A stretch of 14,616 bases of DNA from Bacteroidales bacterium (GTDB lineage: Bacteria > Bacteroidota > Bacteroidia > Bacteroidales > DYOH01). Shown piece after piece: positions 6,806 through 14,423 of this stretch. The stretch is from NCBI GenBank assembly GCA_030632545.1, contig DAOVUO010000016.1, positions 1-14,616 on the forward strand, written 5' to 3'. Below the pieces are notes generated by a model that had not been told where the DNA came from, did not search any database, and saw nothing but the letters and a program-made list of their open reading frames with translations. Position 1 is the first letter of the stretch. Each line of letters starts with the position of its first letter. The position numbers were made by a program, and so were the translations under genes.

Positions 6806-7186
6806 ATGAAGCCCATTAATATAGTTGGAAATAAAAAAATACCTACTGTAATTTTTGATGCAGATAAAGGTCTTATAGAATTGAGAGGAAGATCTATTGT
6901 TGAAAATGCACCAGGTTTTTTCGAGCCCTTGATTGAGTGGTTAATAAAGTATGAAGAAAATCCCAAAAGTGTAACTACGGTAAATATTCATTTGGAATAT
7001 TTTAATACAAGTTCATCAAAATGGATTTTTACAATTGCAAAAAAATTAAAAGATATTTACGATAAAACAGGTAATTTGAACGTAAAGTGGTGGTACGATG
7101 ATGAAGATATTTTTGAGTATATTGAGATTATTCAAAAAGTAACAAAGTTACCTATGGAATTAATTTTTAACGAAATTGAAGATTAA
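6806..7186 (+). CDS. SiaC family (DUF1987) regulatory phosphoprotein
   Basis: A 126-residue cytoplasmic protein resembling the DUF1987/SiaC family. In Pseudomonas aeruginosa, SiaC is phosphorylated by the SiaB kinase and dephosphorylated by the SiaA phosphatase, and unphosphorylated SiaC activates the diguanylate cyclase SiaD. The family signature LEYFNTSSSKWIF is at 63-75; Thr68 in this motif corresponds to the phosphorylated threonine of P. aeruginosa SiaC. The conserved acidic C-terminal part (WWYDDEDIFEYIE, 95-107) is also present. There is no SiaA, SiaB or SiaD gene nearby, so a link to cyclic-di-GMP here is only analogy. It is a single gene with its own promoter and shares a terminator with convergent pepD. 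Confidence 0.85.
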   Translation: MKPINIVGNKKIPTVIFDADKGLIELRGRSIVENAPGFFEPLIEWLIKYEENPKSVTTVNIHLEYFNTSSSKWIFTIAKKLKDIYDKTGNLNVKWWYDDEDIFEYIEIIQKVTKLPMELIFNEIED

Positions 7187-7218
7187 AAAAAAAGCAGGCT
7201 TTAAAGCCTGCTTTTTTT
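7187..7218. terminator. Palindromic bidirectional terminator shared by siaC-like gene and pepD
   Basis: A perfect 32-bp palindrome: seven A, then GCAGGCTTT, its complement AAAGCCTGC, then seven T. Each strand therefore shows a GC-rich stem followed by a T-run. It begins immediately after the SiaC-like stop codon (7184-7186) and runs into the pepD stop codon (7217-7219), so it ends both convergent transcripts. Confidence 0.92.
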
Positions 7219-8668
7219 AATGTTTTTTTAGAATTTCAAGTAGTAAATCCCAGAATTTTTGAACACTAGCAATCTCTAATCTTTCGTCTGGACTATGAGC
7301 ACCTCTAATAGTTGGGCCAAATGATACCATATCTAGTTTAGGGAATTTTGTTAAAAATAAACCACATTCTAATCCAGCATGTATCGCTTTTACTTTGGGC
7401 TCTTCCAAAAATAGTGTTTTATAGGCAGATACACTTGTTTTAAGAATTTCAGAATTAGTATTTGGCTCCCATCCAGGGTAGCTTCCATTATGTATAATTT
7501 TTGCACCAGCTAATTCAAATACTGCGGCTACTGTATTTCCAACATTTGTTTTTGCTGATTCAATAGAGCTACGTTGGCTAGTTGCTACTAAAATTGTGTT
7601 ATTTTCTTTCATTTTCACTGAGGCCAGATTACTTGAGGTTTCTACCAATCCATCAATTGTCTGACTCATAGCAAACATCCCGTGAAAACTAGCTTGCAAA
7701 GCAGTTAAAAGTCGGTGCTTAGTGTTTTGGTTTATAGCAAATTTTGGTATTTCTACCGTTTCCATTTCTATTTTCAGATTAGGCTCTGTAACAATAAATT
7801 CACCCTCAATGTCGGCAGTAAACTGATTTAATGTTAGTCTTATAAGTTCTTTTTTATCTTGCGTTGTACTTATTATAGCATAAGCTTCTCTTGCAATGGC
7901 ATTACGCAAATTTCCTCCATTAATTTCAGTTAATTGGATACTCGTTTTTGTATCAATTAAATTTAATAGTCGAACAAGTATTTTTATTGCGTTTGCTAAG
8001 TTTTTATTGATATCATCACCAGAATGCCCACCTTTTAAACCACTTACACTAATTTTACATGAATAGGAATTAGATTTAATTACTTCTTTTTCGAATGAGA
8101 ATTCTGCTTCTGTATCCATTCCACCAGCACAACCCATAAACAATTCACCTTCATCTTCCGAGTCAAGATTAAGCAAAATATCACTTTGTAAGAAACCTAG
8201 CTCTAAGTTTTCAGCACCTGTCATTCCTGTTTCTTCATCCATAGTAAACAGGCATTCTACAAAGCCATGTTCGAGCGAATTATCTTCTAAAATGGCAAGT
8301 TGGGCAGCCACACCAATTCCATCATCAGCACCAAGTGTTGTTCCTTTACTTTTAATCCATCCTGCATCAATATATGCTGGAATTGGGTCTTTGTCGAAAT
8401 CGTGCTCAAAATCAGAGTTTTTTTCACACACCATATCTATATGGCTTTGTAAAATAATTCCTTTTTTATTTTCGTAGCCTTTACTAGCTTTTTTTGTAAT
8501 AACTACATTACCAACTTTATCAACCTTATACTCTAAATTTAATTTTTTAGCAAAATCCACTAAATAGGCAATTATTTTTTCTTCCTTTTTCGACGGTCTT
8601 GGAATTTGTAATATTTCATCAAAATATTTGAATACACTTTCTGGTTTTAATTTTTTTATATCGCTCAT
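7217..8668 (-). CDS. pepD: Xaa-His (aminoacyl-histidine) dipeptidase, peptidase family M20C
   Basis: A cytoplasmic di-zinc dipeptidase that cleaves dipeptides, typically Xaa-His such as carnosine. With the start chosen here the protein has 483 residues, the normal length. Metal and catalytic residues are visible: His76 and Asp78 (SHIDMV), Asp115 (LGADDGIG), Glu145-Glu146 (MDEETGMTGA), Asp169 (LDSEDEG) and His458 (GAHSPDER). GGHSGDD (213-219) begins the dimerisation/lid domain. The frame stays open 15 codons upstream to an ATG at 8711-8713, but that would overlap lacI and add a basic tail. MSDIKKLKPESVF at 8668 matches the family's usual start, so I use it. lacI ends 19 nt upstream on the same strand, so cotranscription is likely, though a shared function is not evident. 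Confidence 0.94.
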   Translation of the reverse strand: MSDIKKLKPESVFKYFDEILQIPRPSKKEEKIIAYLVDFAKKLNLEYKVDKVGNVVITKKASKGYENKKGIILQSHIDMVCEKNSDFEHDFDKDPIPAYIDAGWIKSKGTTLGADDGIGVAAQLAILEDNSLEHGFVECLFTMDEETGMTGAENLELGFLQSDILLNLDSEDEGELFMGCAGGMDTEAEFSFEKEVIKSNSYSCKISVSGLKGGHSGDDINKNLANAIKILVRLLNLIDTKTSIQLTEINGGNLRNAIAREAYAIISTTQDKKELIRLTLNQFTADIEGEFIVTEPNLKIEMETVEIPKFAINQNTKHRLLTALQASFHGMFAMSQTIDGLVETSSNLASVKMKENNTILVATSQRSSIESAKTNVGNTVAAVFELAGAKIIHNGSYPGWEPNTNSEILKTSVSAYKTLFLEEPKVKAIHAGLECGLFLTKFPKLDMVSFGPTIRGAHSPDERLEIASVQKFWDLLLEILKKH

Positions 8669-8687
8669 TTTTTTGTGTTTTCTGAAT

Positions 8688-9713
8688 TTATTTTGTCTTA
8701 CTAGACGATTCACGGATTACTAGCTCTGTTTTTAAAACTCTGGTTTCAGGAATGTAAAATTCGTCCTGATTATCAATTCTATTTAATAATATTCGAGCAG
8801 CAATTTGCCCCATTTCAAAACCATGTTGCTCAATTGTAGATAGTTGAGGCTCAGTCATTAAACTTATCAGCCCGTTGGTAAAGCCAACTACTTTAACATC
8901 GTCAGGAACTTTTAATCCAGCATTTTTTATTCCTCGCATTGCACCAATTGCAGTGGCATCATTTACCGCAAAAACACCATCAAATTCAATTTCTTTAGTC
9001 TTTATTAAATTTTCTATACGTCCAATTGAGCCATTATAGGTATCGCATTGAACAATTAAATTTTCATTAAAAGGAATATTTGCTTTATTGAGAGCTCTTT
9101 TGTATCCTTCTAATCTATTTTTACTTATTAATAGATGCGCAGGAGCTGCCAAATGCATAATATTTTTGCAACCTTGCTCTATTAAATGTGTTACCGCTTG
9201 AAATGCACCATTCACATCGTCAACAACAATTTTATCGGTACTTATACTTTCCACTGCTCTATCAAAAAAAACCATTGGAATGCCATTTTTCTCCAAATTT
9301 TTTAAATGCTCGTAATTTGTTGTTTCTTTTGAAACTGATATTAATACACCATCTACACGGCTGGCCAATAGAGCTTGAGCATCTGCAACTTCTCGCTCAT
9401 AAGATTCATTAGACTGAGTTATCATCACTTTGTAACCACTCGCATACGCTACATCGCTAACGCCACTAATGATTGAGGAAAAAAAATGATGAATAATTTC
9501 AGGTATAATCAATCCAATAGTAAACGATTTGCTATGCTTTAAACTTAAGGCTATTGCATTTGGGCGATATTGGAGTTGCTCAGCAAGTTTTTTAACCTTT
9601 TCCTTTGTCTTAGGACTAATATCGGGATGATCTTTTAGTGCTCTGGACACAGTAGAAGGCGATATTCCAAGTACTTTAGCAATATCCTTTATTGTTGTTT
9701 GATGACCTTTCAT
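8688..9713 (-). CDS. LacI/GalR family transcriptional regulator
   Basis: A 341-residue sugar-responsive DNA-binding repressor or activator. The N-terminal helix-turn-helix is TTIKDIAKVLGISPSTVSRAL (6-26). The hinge helix (YRPNAIALSLK, 49-59) has the Leu expected to wedge into the central CpG of the operator. Residues from about 63 form a periplasmic-binding-protein-like effector domain, with typical segments GLIIPEIIHHFF, VDGVLIS, FFDRAV, DGVFAVND and VVGFTN. The gene is divergent from susC, and a perfect LacI-type operator lies between them, so it probably controls the susC-susD operon and perhaps itself. In Bacteroidota, LacI-type regulators beside SusCD loci are less common than HTCS, SusR or ECF sigma systems. 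pepD follows 19 nt downstream. The effector sugar cannot be read from the sequence. Confidence 0.95.
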   Translation of the reverse strand: MKGHQTTIKDIAKVLGISPSTVSRALKDHPDISPKTKEKVKKLAEQLQYRPNAIALSLKHSKSFTIGLIIPEIIHHFFSSIISGVSDVAYASGYKVMITQSNESYEREVADAQALLASRVDGVLISVSKETTNYEHLKNLEKNGIPMVFFDRAVESISTDKIVVDDVNGAFQAVTHLIEQGCKNIMHLAAPAHLLISKNRLEGYKRALNKANIPFNENLIVQCDTYNGSIGRIENLIKTKEIEFDGVFAVNDATAIGAMRGIKNAGLKVPDDVKVVGFTNGLISLMTEPQLSTIEQHGFEMGQIAARILLNRIDNQDEFYIPETRVLKTELVIRESSSKTK

Positions 9714-9793
9714 ATATTTATATTATTACTAAGTAAAGATAGTGTAAATTTATGAATTAAGATTATAATTTTGTGTTGTTAAACATGCTTATT

Positions 9794-9805
9794 GCAAACG
9801 TTTGC
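9794..9805. promoter_or_regulatory. LacI-family operator
   Basis: GCAAACGTTTGC is a perfect 12-bp palindrome with the central CpG and AAACGTTT core typical of LacI/GalR family operators (PurR- and CcpA-like sites). It is the only such site noticed in the window and sits in the 216-bp region between divergent lacI and susC, centred about 85 bp from the lacI start and 130 bp from the susC start. Its TTTG (9801-9804) could double as a -33 element for susC. Confidence 0.75.
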
Positions 9806-9829
9806 GATTTCGTTTTCGTTAAATGTTTG
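9801..9829 (+). promoter_or_regulatory. Candidate susC promoter overlapping the operator
   Basis: TTTG (9801-9804, inside the operator) and AATGTTTG (9822-9829, one mismatch to TAnnTTTG) are 17 nt apart. If used, transcription would start near 9836 and bound LacI would cover the -33 element, the normal geometry for repression. A competing candidate is the perfect -7 match at 9873-9880. Confidence 0.35.
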
Positions 9830-9872
9830 ATAAATAATAGGCTAAATATGAATATAAAGTATGAAAATTTAT

Positions 9873-9880
9873 TAATTTTG
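9873..9880 (+). promoter_or_regulatory. Alternative -7 element for susC
   Basis: TAATTTTG fits TAnnTTTG exactly and would start transcription near 9886, giving a leader of about 44 nt. No TTTG lies at the expected -33 distance, which suggests either an activator-dependent promoter or a chance match. Confidence 0.35.
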
Positions 9881-9929
9881 GGAATATGCTAAATGAGTTT
9901 TTTAAAGAATCTAAATTAAAATAATTGTG

Positions 9930-12878
9930 ATGAGTAAATTATTTACAAAGCTATTTTTGGTGTTGGCAGTGCTTGTTTTTTCAAGTAGTGCTTGGGCTCA
10001 AGATATTGTAATAAAAGGTAAAGTTACTGATGCTGGTGGAGGTGAAGCTCTTCCTGGCTCAACAGTTCAAGTAAAAGGTACTACACAAGGTACAGTTACT
10101 GACTTTGATGGAAATTATGAGATTAAGGTTTTCTCGGCAAACGATGTGCTTGTTTTTTCCTTTATTGGATACAAAGCACAAGAGATGAAAATTGGGACTT
10201 TGACTGAAATTAATGTAAGTCTTGATGCTAGAAGTGAGGAGATTGATGAAGTTGTTATTATTGGTTATGGTACGCAAAAGAAATCTGACAAAACAGGTGC
10301 TGTATCTAATATCAAGGCAGAAGAATTGAATGGTGGTGTTTTAACTGACCCAATTCAAGCAATGCAAGGTAAAGCTGCTGGTGTTGTAATTACCAAAAAA
10401 GGTGGCGACCCTAATGGTGGATTTTCTGTAAAAATTCGTGGTGCATCTGGTTTATCTTCTGGTACAAATCCTTTGTATGTTGTTGATGGTGTTCCAGGTG
10501 TTGATCCAACAACCATAGCACCTGAAGATATAGAATCGTTTAATATTTTGAAAGATGCTTCTTCTACTGCTATTTACGGTGCACGTGGTGCAAATGGTGT
10601 AATTATAATTACTACAAAAAGAGGTGATAACCAAGGTTCAAAAGTTGAATTTAATGCTTACACTTCTCTTGAACAGGTGGCTCAAAAGCTTGAACTACTT
10701 GATGCAGACCAAATTCGTCAATATGCTGCCGATAATAATTTAACTTTAATTGATGGTGGGGCAAATACCGATTGGCAAGATGCTATTTATAGAAACGGTT
10801 TAACTCAAAATTACAATTTTGCTATTTCAGGAGGTGATGAAAATACAAGTGTTCGTTCATCTGTAACTTATTCTGATTTTATGGGTGTAGTTATTGGAAC
10901 TCAAAAACAAAGAACAATAGCTCGTATTAATCTTACTCAAAAAGCTTTAAATAATAGATTAGTTATTCAATCTAATTTATCTGGAACTTTCGAGAAAAAC
11001 GATTATATAGATTATGGAAGCAATGGTTCAAACGATGTTTTTTATCAAACATTCCAACGAAATCCTACCGATCCTATTTATAACGAAGATGGTAGCTTTT
11101 ACGAAATTCAACGTGATTTTAACTATTATAATCCTGTTGCACTTGTTGAACAAATCCAAAATGAGCGTGATGCAAAACGTTTTTTTGGAAATTTGAAAGC
11201 CGATTTAGAATTATTTGATGGTTTTATATTGGGTGTAAATTATGGTTATATTCGTAACGATGATGAATCATTCTATTTTGAACCTAGTTTTTTTAGAGGT
11301 GGTACTTCTACTGGATATGGTCGTAGAAGTTACAGTAATACATCTTCTAGTGTTTTGGAAACTACTGCAAGCTACACTAATAGTTTTGACCAACATAATT
11401 TGAATATAATTGCAGGTTATTCTTATCAAGAAGATTTTAATGATGGTTTATGGGCACAAGGCTCTGAGCCTCTTTCAGATTATGTGCTATCTTATAATTT
11501 AGGTGTATTAAATAATGTAAATGTTGGCGATATAGGTTCGTATAAAAGTTCAAATCGCTTAATTTCATTTTTTGGACGTACTACATATAATTTTGGTTCA
11601 AGATATTATTTAACTGGAACTGTTCGTAGAGATGGTTCATCTAAATTTGGTGAAAATAATCAGTGGGGTATTTTTCCTTCTGGTTCAGTAGGTTGGAATC
11701 TTAAAAATGAGAGTTTCTTAGAAAATGTTGATTTAGTTAGTTCCTTAAAATTCCGTGTAGGTTACGGTTTGTCAGGTAATCAAGAAATTGACTCATATCT
11801 AGATACTCGTTATGTAACCCCAGGTGGAACAGCTCCAAATCCTGAAACTGGCGAAGATGCAATTAACTTTGAAGCTAGTCATAATACAAATCCTGATTTA
11901 CAGTGGGAAGAAAATGCTGAATTAAATGTTGGTTTGGATTTTGGTTTCATGGATGATAAAATTTCGGGATCAATAGAATATTATAATAAAAATACATATA
12001 ATTTATTAGCTGAATATTCTGTACCAGTTCCTCCAAATGCACTAAGTAGAACATTTGCAAATGTTGGTGATATTAGCAATAAAGGTATAGAATTAAACAT
12101 ACAGGCATATTTGGTTAGTCAATCTAATGTAGATTGGAAAACAAGTTTTACATTCTCTCATAATAAAATGATGGTAAATTCTCTTTCAAATGATGATTTT
12201 GAATGGTCGCCTATGAAAACAGGTTGGTTGTCTGGACGTGGTTTGGTTGGAGACGAAAACTGGACACAAATAGTTGCGCCTGATTATGAAATTGGAACCT
12301 TCTTTATGGCAGAGTACGCAGGACTATCTTCCGATGGCAAATTTTTGTATTATACCGAAGCTGGTGGAGTAACGCGTGATTTAGCTGCTGCCGAACGTCG
12401 TGTTGTTGGTAATGCATTGCCTGATTTTGTAATGGGATGGTCAAACTACTTTTCTTTCTTTAAGAAATTTGATATGCGTTTTTCTTTTAGAGGTGTTTAT
12501 GGTTCTGATGTACTAAATGTAACAAAATTAATGTTCGGAAACCCTGTTTGGTTACCTAATATAAATGTATTGGCATCAGCATTAGATGAGATAGAAAATG
12601 GATTAGATGATTATCCTCGTCCAAGTAGTTATTATTTAGAAGATGGTTCTTTTATTAGATTAGACGAAGTTACTATTGGATACAATATACCAACTTCAAG
12701 TATCTCTTTTATTCAAAAATTTAGAGTTTATTTTAGTTCTAATAATGTATTTACTCTAACAAATTATACAGGAATCGACCCTGAAGTTAGCTATGATGGT
12801 TTATCTTTTGGTTTAGATCAATATAATGTTTATCCAAAAACCAAAACCTTTACTTTTGGTGTAAACATGACATTTTAA
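9930..12878 (+). CDS. SusC/RagA-type TonB-dependent outer membrane transporter
   Basis: An outer membrane beta-barrel that imports oligosaccharides or other oligomers, using TonB energy, beneath its SusD lid. Of the 982 residues, a signal peptide covers about 1-23 (ending SSSAWA). A carboxypeptidase-regulatory-like domain follows (about 26-100, IVIKGKVTDAGGGEALPGS). The conserved DEVVIIGYGTQKK segment lies at 106-118, and the plug domain at about 120-232 includes NPLYVVDGVPG and the family hallmark DASSTAIYGARGANGVI. The barrel then runs to the end, finishing with an aromatic residue (VNMTF) as OMPs do. GTG at 9927 is in frame just before ATG at 9930; the ATG is preferred because GTG adds only one residue. 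It is the first gene of the operon, with susD 26 bp downstream and lacI divergent upstream. Substrate is unknown. Confidence 0.96.
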   Translation: MSKLFTKLFLVLAVLVFSSSAWAQDIVIKGKVTDAGGGEALPGSTVQVKGTTQGTVTDFDGNYEIKVFSANDVLVFSFIGYKAQEMKIGTLTEINVSLDARSEEIDEVVIIGYGTQKKSDKTGAVSNIKAEELNGGVLTDPIQAMQGKAAGVVITKKGGDPNGGFSVKIRGASGLSSGTNPLYVVDGVPGVDPTTIAPEDIESFNILKDASSTAIYGARGANGVIIITTKRGDNQGSKVEFNAYTSLEQVAQKLELLDADQIRQYAADNNLTLIDGGANTDWQDAIYRNGLTQNYNFAISGGDENTSVRSSVTYSDFMGVVIGTQKQRTIARINLTQKALNNRLVIQSNLSGTFEKNDYIDYGSNGSNDVFYQTFQRNPTDPIYNEDGSFYEIQRDFNYYNPVALVEQIQNERDAKRFFGNLKADLELFDGFILGVNYGYIRNDDESFYFEPSFFRGGTSTGYGRRSYSNTSSSVLETTASYTNSFDQHNLNIIAGYSYQEDFNDGLWAQGSEPLSDYVLSYNLGVLNNVNVGDIGSYKSSNRLISFFGRTTYNFGSRYYLTGTVRRDGSSKFGENNQWGIFPSGSVGWNLKNESFLENVDLVSSLKFRVGYGLSGNQEIDSYLDTRYVTPGGTAPNPETGEDAINFEASHNTNPDLQWEENAELNVGLDFGFMDDKISGSIEYYNKNTYNLLAEYSVPVPPNALSRTFANVGDISNKGIELNIQAYLVSQSNVDWKTSFTFSHNKMMVNSLSNDDFEWSPMKTGWLSGRGLVGDENWTQIVAPDYEIGTFFMAEYAGLSSDGKFLYYTEAGGVTRDLAAAERRVVGNALPDFVMGWSNYFSFFKKFDMRFSFRGVYGSDVLNVTKLMFGNPVWLPNINVLASALDEIENGLDDYPRPSSYYLEDGSFIRLDEVTIGYNIPTSSISFIQKFRVYFSSNNVFTLTNYTGIDPEVSYDGLSFGLDQYNVYPKTKTFTFGVNMTF

Positions 12879-12904
12879 TAATCCTTATTCTTAAAGATAT
12901 AAAG

Positions 12905-14374
12905 ATGAGAAAGATATTATTCAGTTTAGTTTTAGTAGGATTTTTAGCTTCCTGTGTTGATTTAGAAGATAGGTTGTACGATAAAATCCCTGCTGACCAG
13001 TTTCCAGAAAATGAAACTCAGGCAGCATTAATGATGATACCAATGTATAAACCACTTCAAGACCATATTGACTGGAGCGGTTGGTGGTTTGCTCAAGAAG
13101 TTACTTCGGATGAAATGGTTTGCCCAACTCGTTTGACCGATTGGGACGATGGCGGAAAATGGCGTTCTTTGCATGAGCAGACGTGGAATAATGAGTCAGA
13201 GGCTGTTGGAGCAATGTGGTCTCGTTTCTACAGAGGAATTACCGAAGCAAATAAATTAATGGAGTTTTTAGCACCAAGTGCCGAAACCGATGCAGGTAAA
13301 GCGTCAATTGCAAAAGCAGTGATTATGCGCTCTTATTACTACTATTTATTAATAGATAATTATGGTGATGTTCCTCTTGTTACAACTTTTGCAACTGCCG
13401 AGGAATATCCTTCAAATAATACAAGAGCTGAAGTATGGACAGCTATTGTTGCCGATATAGAATCAAGTATTCCACATTTGGGAACAAGTGTCTCAAAAAC
13501 ATCTGTTACAAAAGGAATGGCCTTTTCATTATTAGCTAAGTTATATCTGAATGCTGAAATTTATACTGGTACAGCTCAGTGGGCAAAAGCCGAAGCGGTT
13601 TGTGATAGTATTATCGGACTAGGTGCTTATTCATTAGAATCTGATGCTTTAGGCCCATTTATTACAGAAAATGATAATTCACCAGAGAATATTTTTACCA
13701 TACCTTACGACGAAGACACTTACGAAGGATTTAATTTACACATGCGTACATTACATTATCAAAGTAATCTAACATTTAATATGAGTGTTGGGCCTTGGAA
13801 TGGTTTTGCTGTTATGGAAGACCATTATAATACTTTTGAAGATGGTGATTTACGTAAAGAGGGATTTCTTGTTGGACAGCAATATGAATTTAGTGGAGTT
13901 AAAATTGTTGATCCTGTAGCAGGTTCTGATTTAATTTTAGACCCGCATATTGCAGCTTTAAATATGGATGCAACTTATACGCTACAAGAAATACGTATGG
14001 GTGGTGCTCGTGTTGCTAAATTTGAAATTAAAAAAGGAGCTAAAGACAACCTTTCGAACGATTTTCCCATCTTTAGATATGCAGACATATTGCTAATGAA
14101 AGCAGAAGCAATGATTCGTCAAGGATTAAACGGCGATGTATATGTTAATGAGGTACGTAAAAGAGCTGGTGTTTCCGAATTTTCGAATACAAGCTTAGAT
14201 GAATTATTAGCAGAGCGTGGTCGTGAAATGTTTTGGGAAGGACATAGAAGACAAGATCAAATACGTTTTGGAACATTTAATAATGCGTGGTGGGAGAAAA
14301 AAGCAAATAGTGCTAGTAGAAATACATTCCCTACTCCACAGTGGGTTTTGGATTCAAATCCAAATTTACAATAA
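12905..14374 (+). CDS. SusD/RagB-type surface glycan-binding lipoprotein
   Basis: A surface lipoprotein that binds the oligosaccharide and acts as the hinged lid of the SusC transporter. Of the 489 residues, the lipobox LASC places the lipidated Cys at 17, followed by acidic VDLEDRLYD, compatible with surface export. SusD family signatures are visible: SDEMVCPTRLTDWDDGGKWR (68-87), the TPR-like helix MRSYYYYLLIDNYGDVPLV (141-159), NSPENIFTIPYDE (258-270), and near the C-terminus the LLAERGREMFWEGHRRQDQIR segment. It ends FPTPQWVLDSNPNLQ, stopping a few residues before the NPGY-like ending common in the family; the reading frame shows no frameshift. The aromatic residues near 57-62 (DWSGWW) could be part of a glycan platform, but the substrate is not deducible. 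It lies 26 bp after susC and is cotranscribed. Confidence 0.95.
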   Translation: MRKILFSLVLVGFLASCVDLEDRLYDKIPADQFPENETQAALMMIPMYKPLQDHIDWSGWWFAQEVTSDEMVCPTRLTDWDDGGKWRSLHEQTWNNESEAVGAMWSRFYRGITEANKLMEFLAPSAETDAGKASIAKAVIMRSYYYYLLIDNYGDVPLVTTFATAEEYPSNNTRAEVWTAIVADIESSIPHLGTSVSKTSVTKGMAFSLLAKLYLNAEIYTGTAQWAKAEAVCDSIIGLGAYSLESDALGPFITENDNSPENIFTIPYDEDTYEGFNLHMRTLHYQSNLTFNMSVGPWNGFAVMEDHYNTFEDGDLRKEGFLVGQQYEFSGVKIVDPVAGSDLILDPHIAALNMDATYTLQEIRMGGARVAKFEIKKGAKDNLSNDFPIFRYADILLMKAEAMIRQGLNGDVYVNEVRKRAGVSEFSNTSLDELLAERGREMFWEGHRRQDQIRFGTFNNAWWEKKANSASRNTFPTPQWVLDSNPNLQ

Positions 14375-14423
14375 ATTTAAATTTAATTTTTTTAATTTTT
14401 TCAATAACTAAATAATAAGTAAT

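Noticed and set aside
9927..9929. GTG as the susC start codon
   Set aside because: An ATG follows immediately in frame and gives the same signal peptide, so the ATG at 9930 is the simpler start.
10059..10277. Minus-strand frame inside susC
   Set aside because: It overlaps the conserved N-terminal domain of the transporter on the opposite strand and has no independent support.
14360..14374. Possible frameshift truncating the SusD C-terminus
   Set aside because: The frame ends naturally at NPNLQ only a few residues short of the usual family end. No continuation of NPGY is seen in another frame right after the stop.
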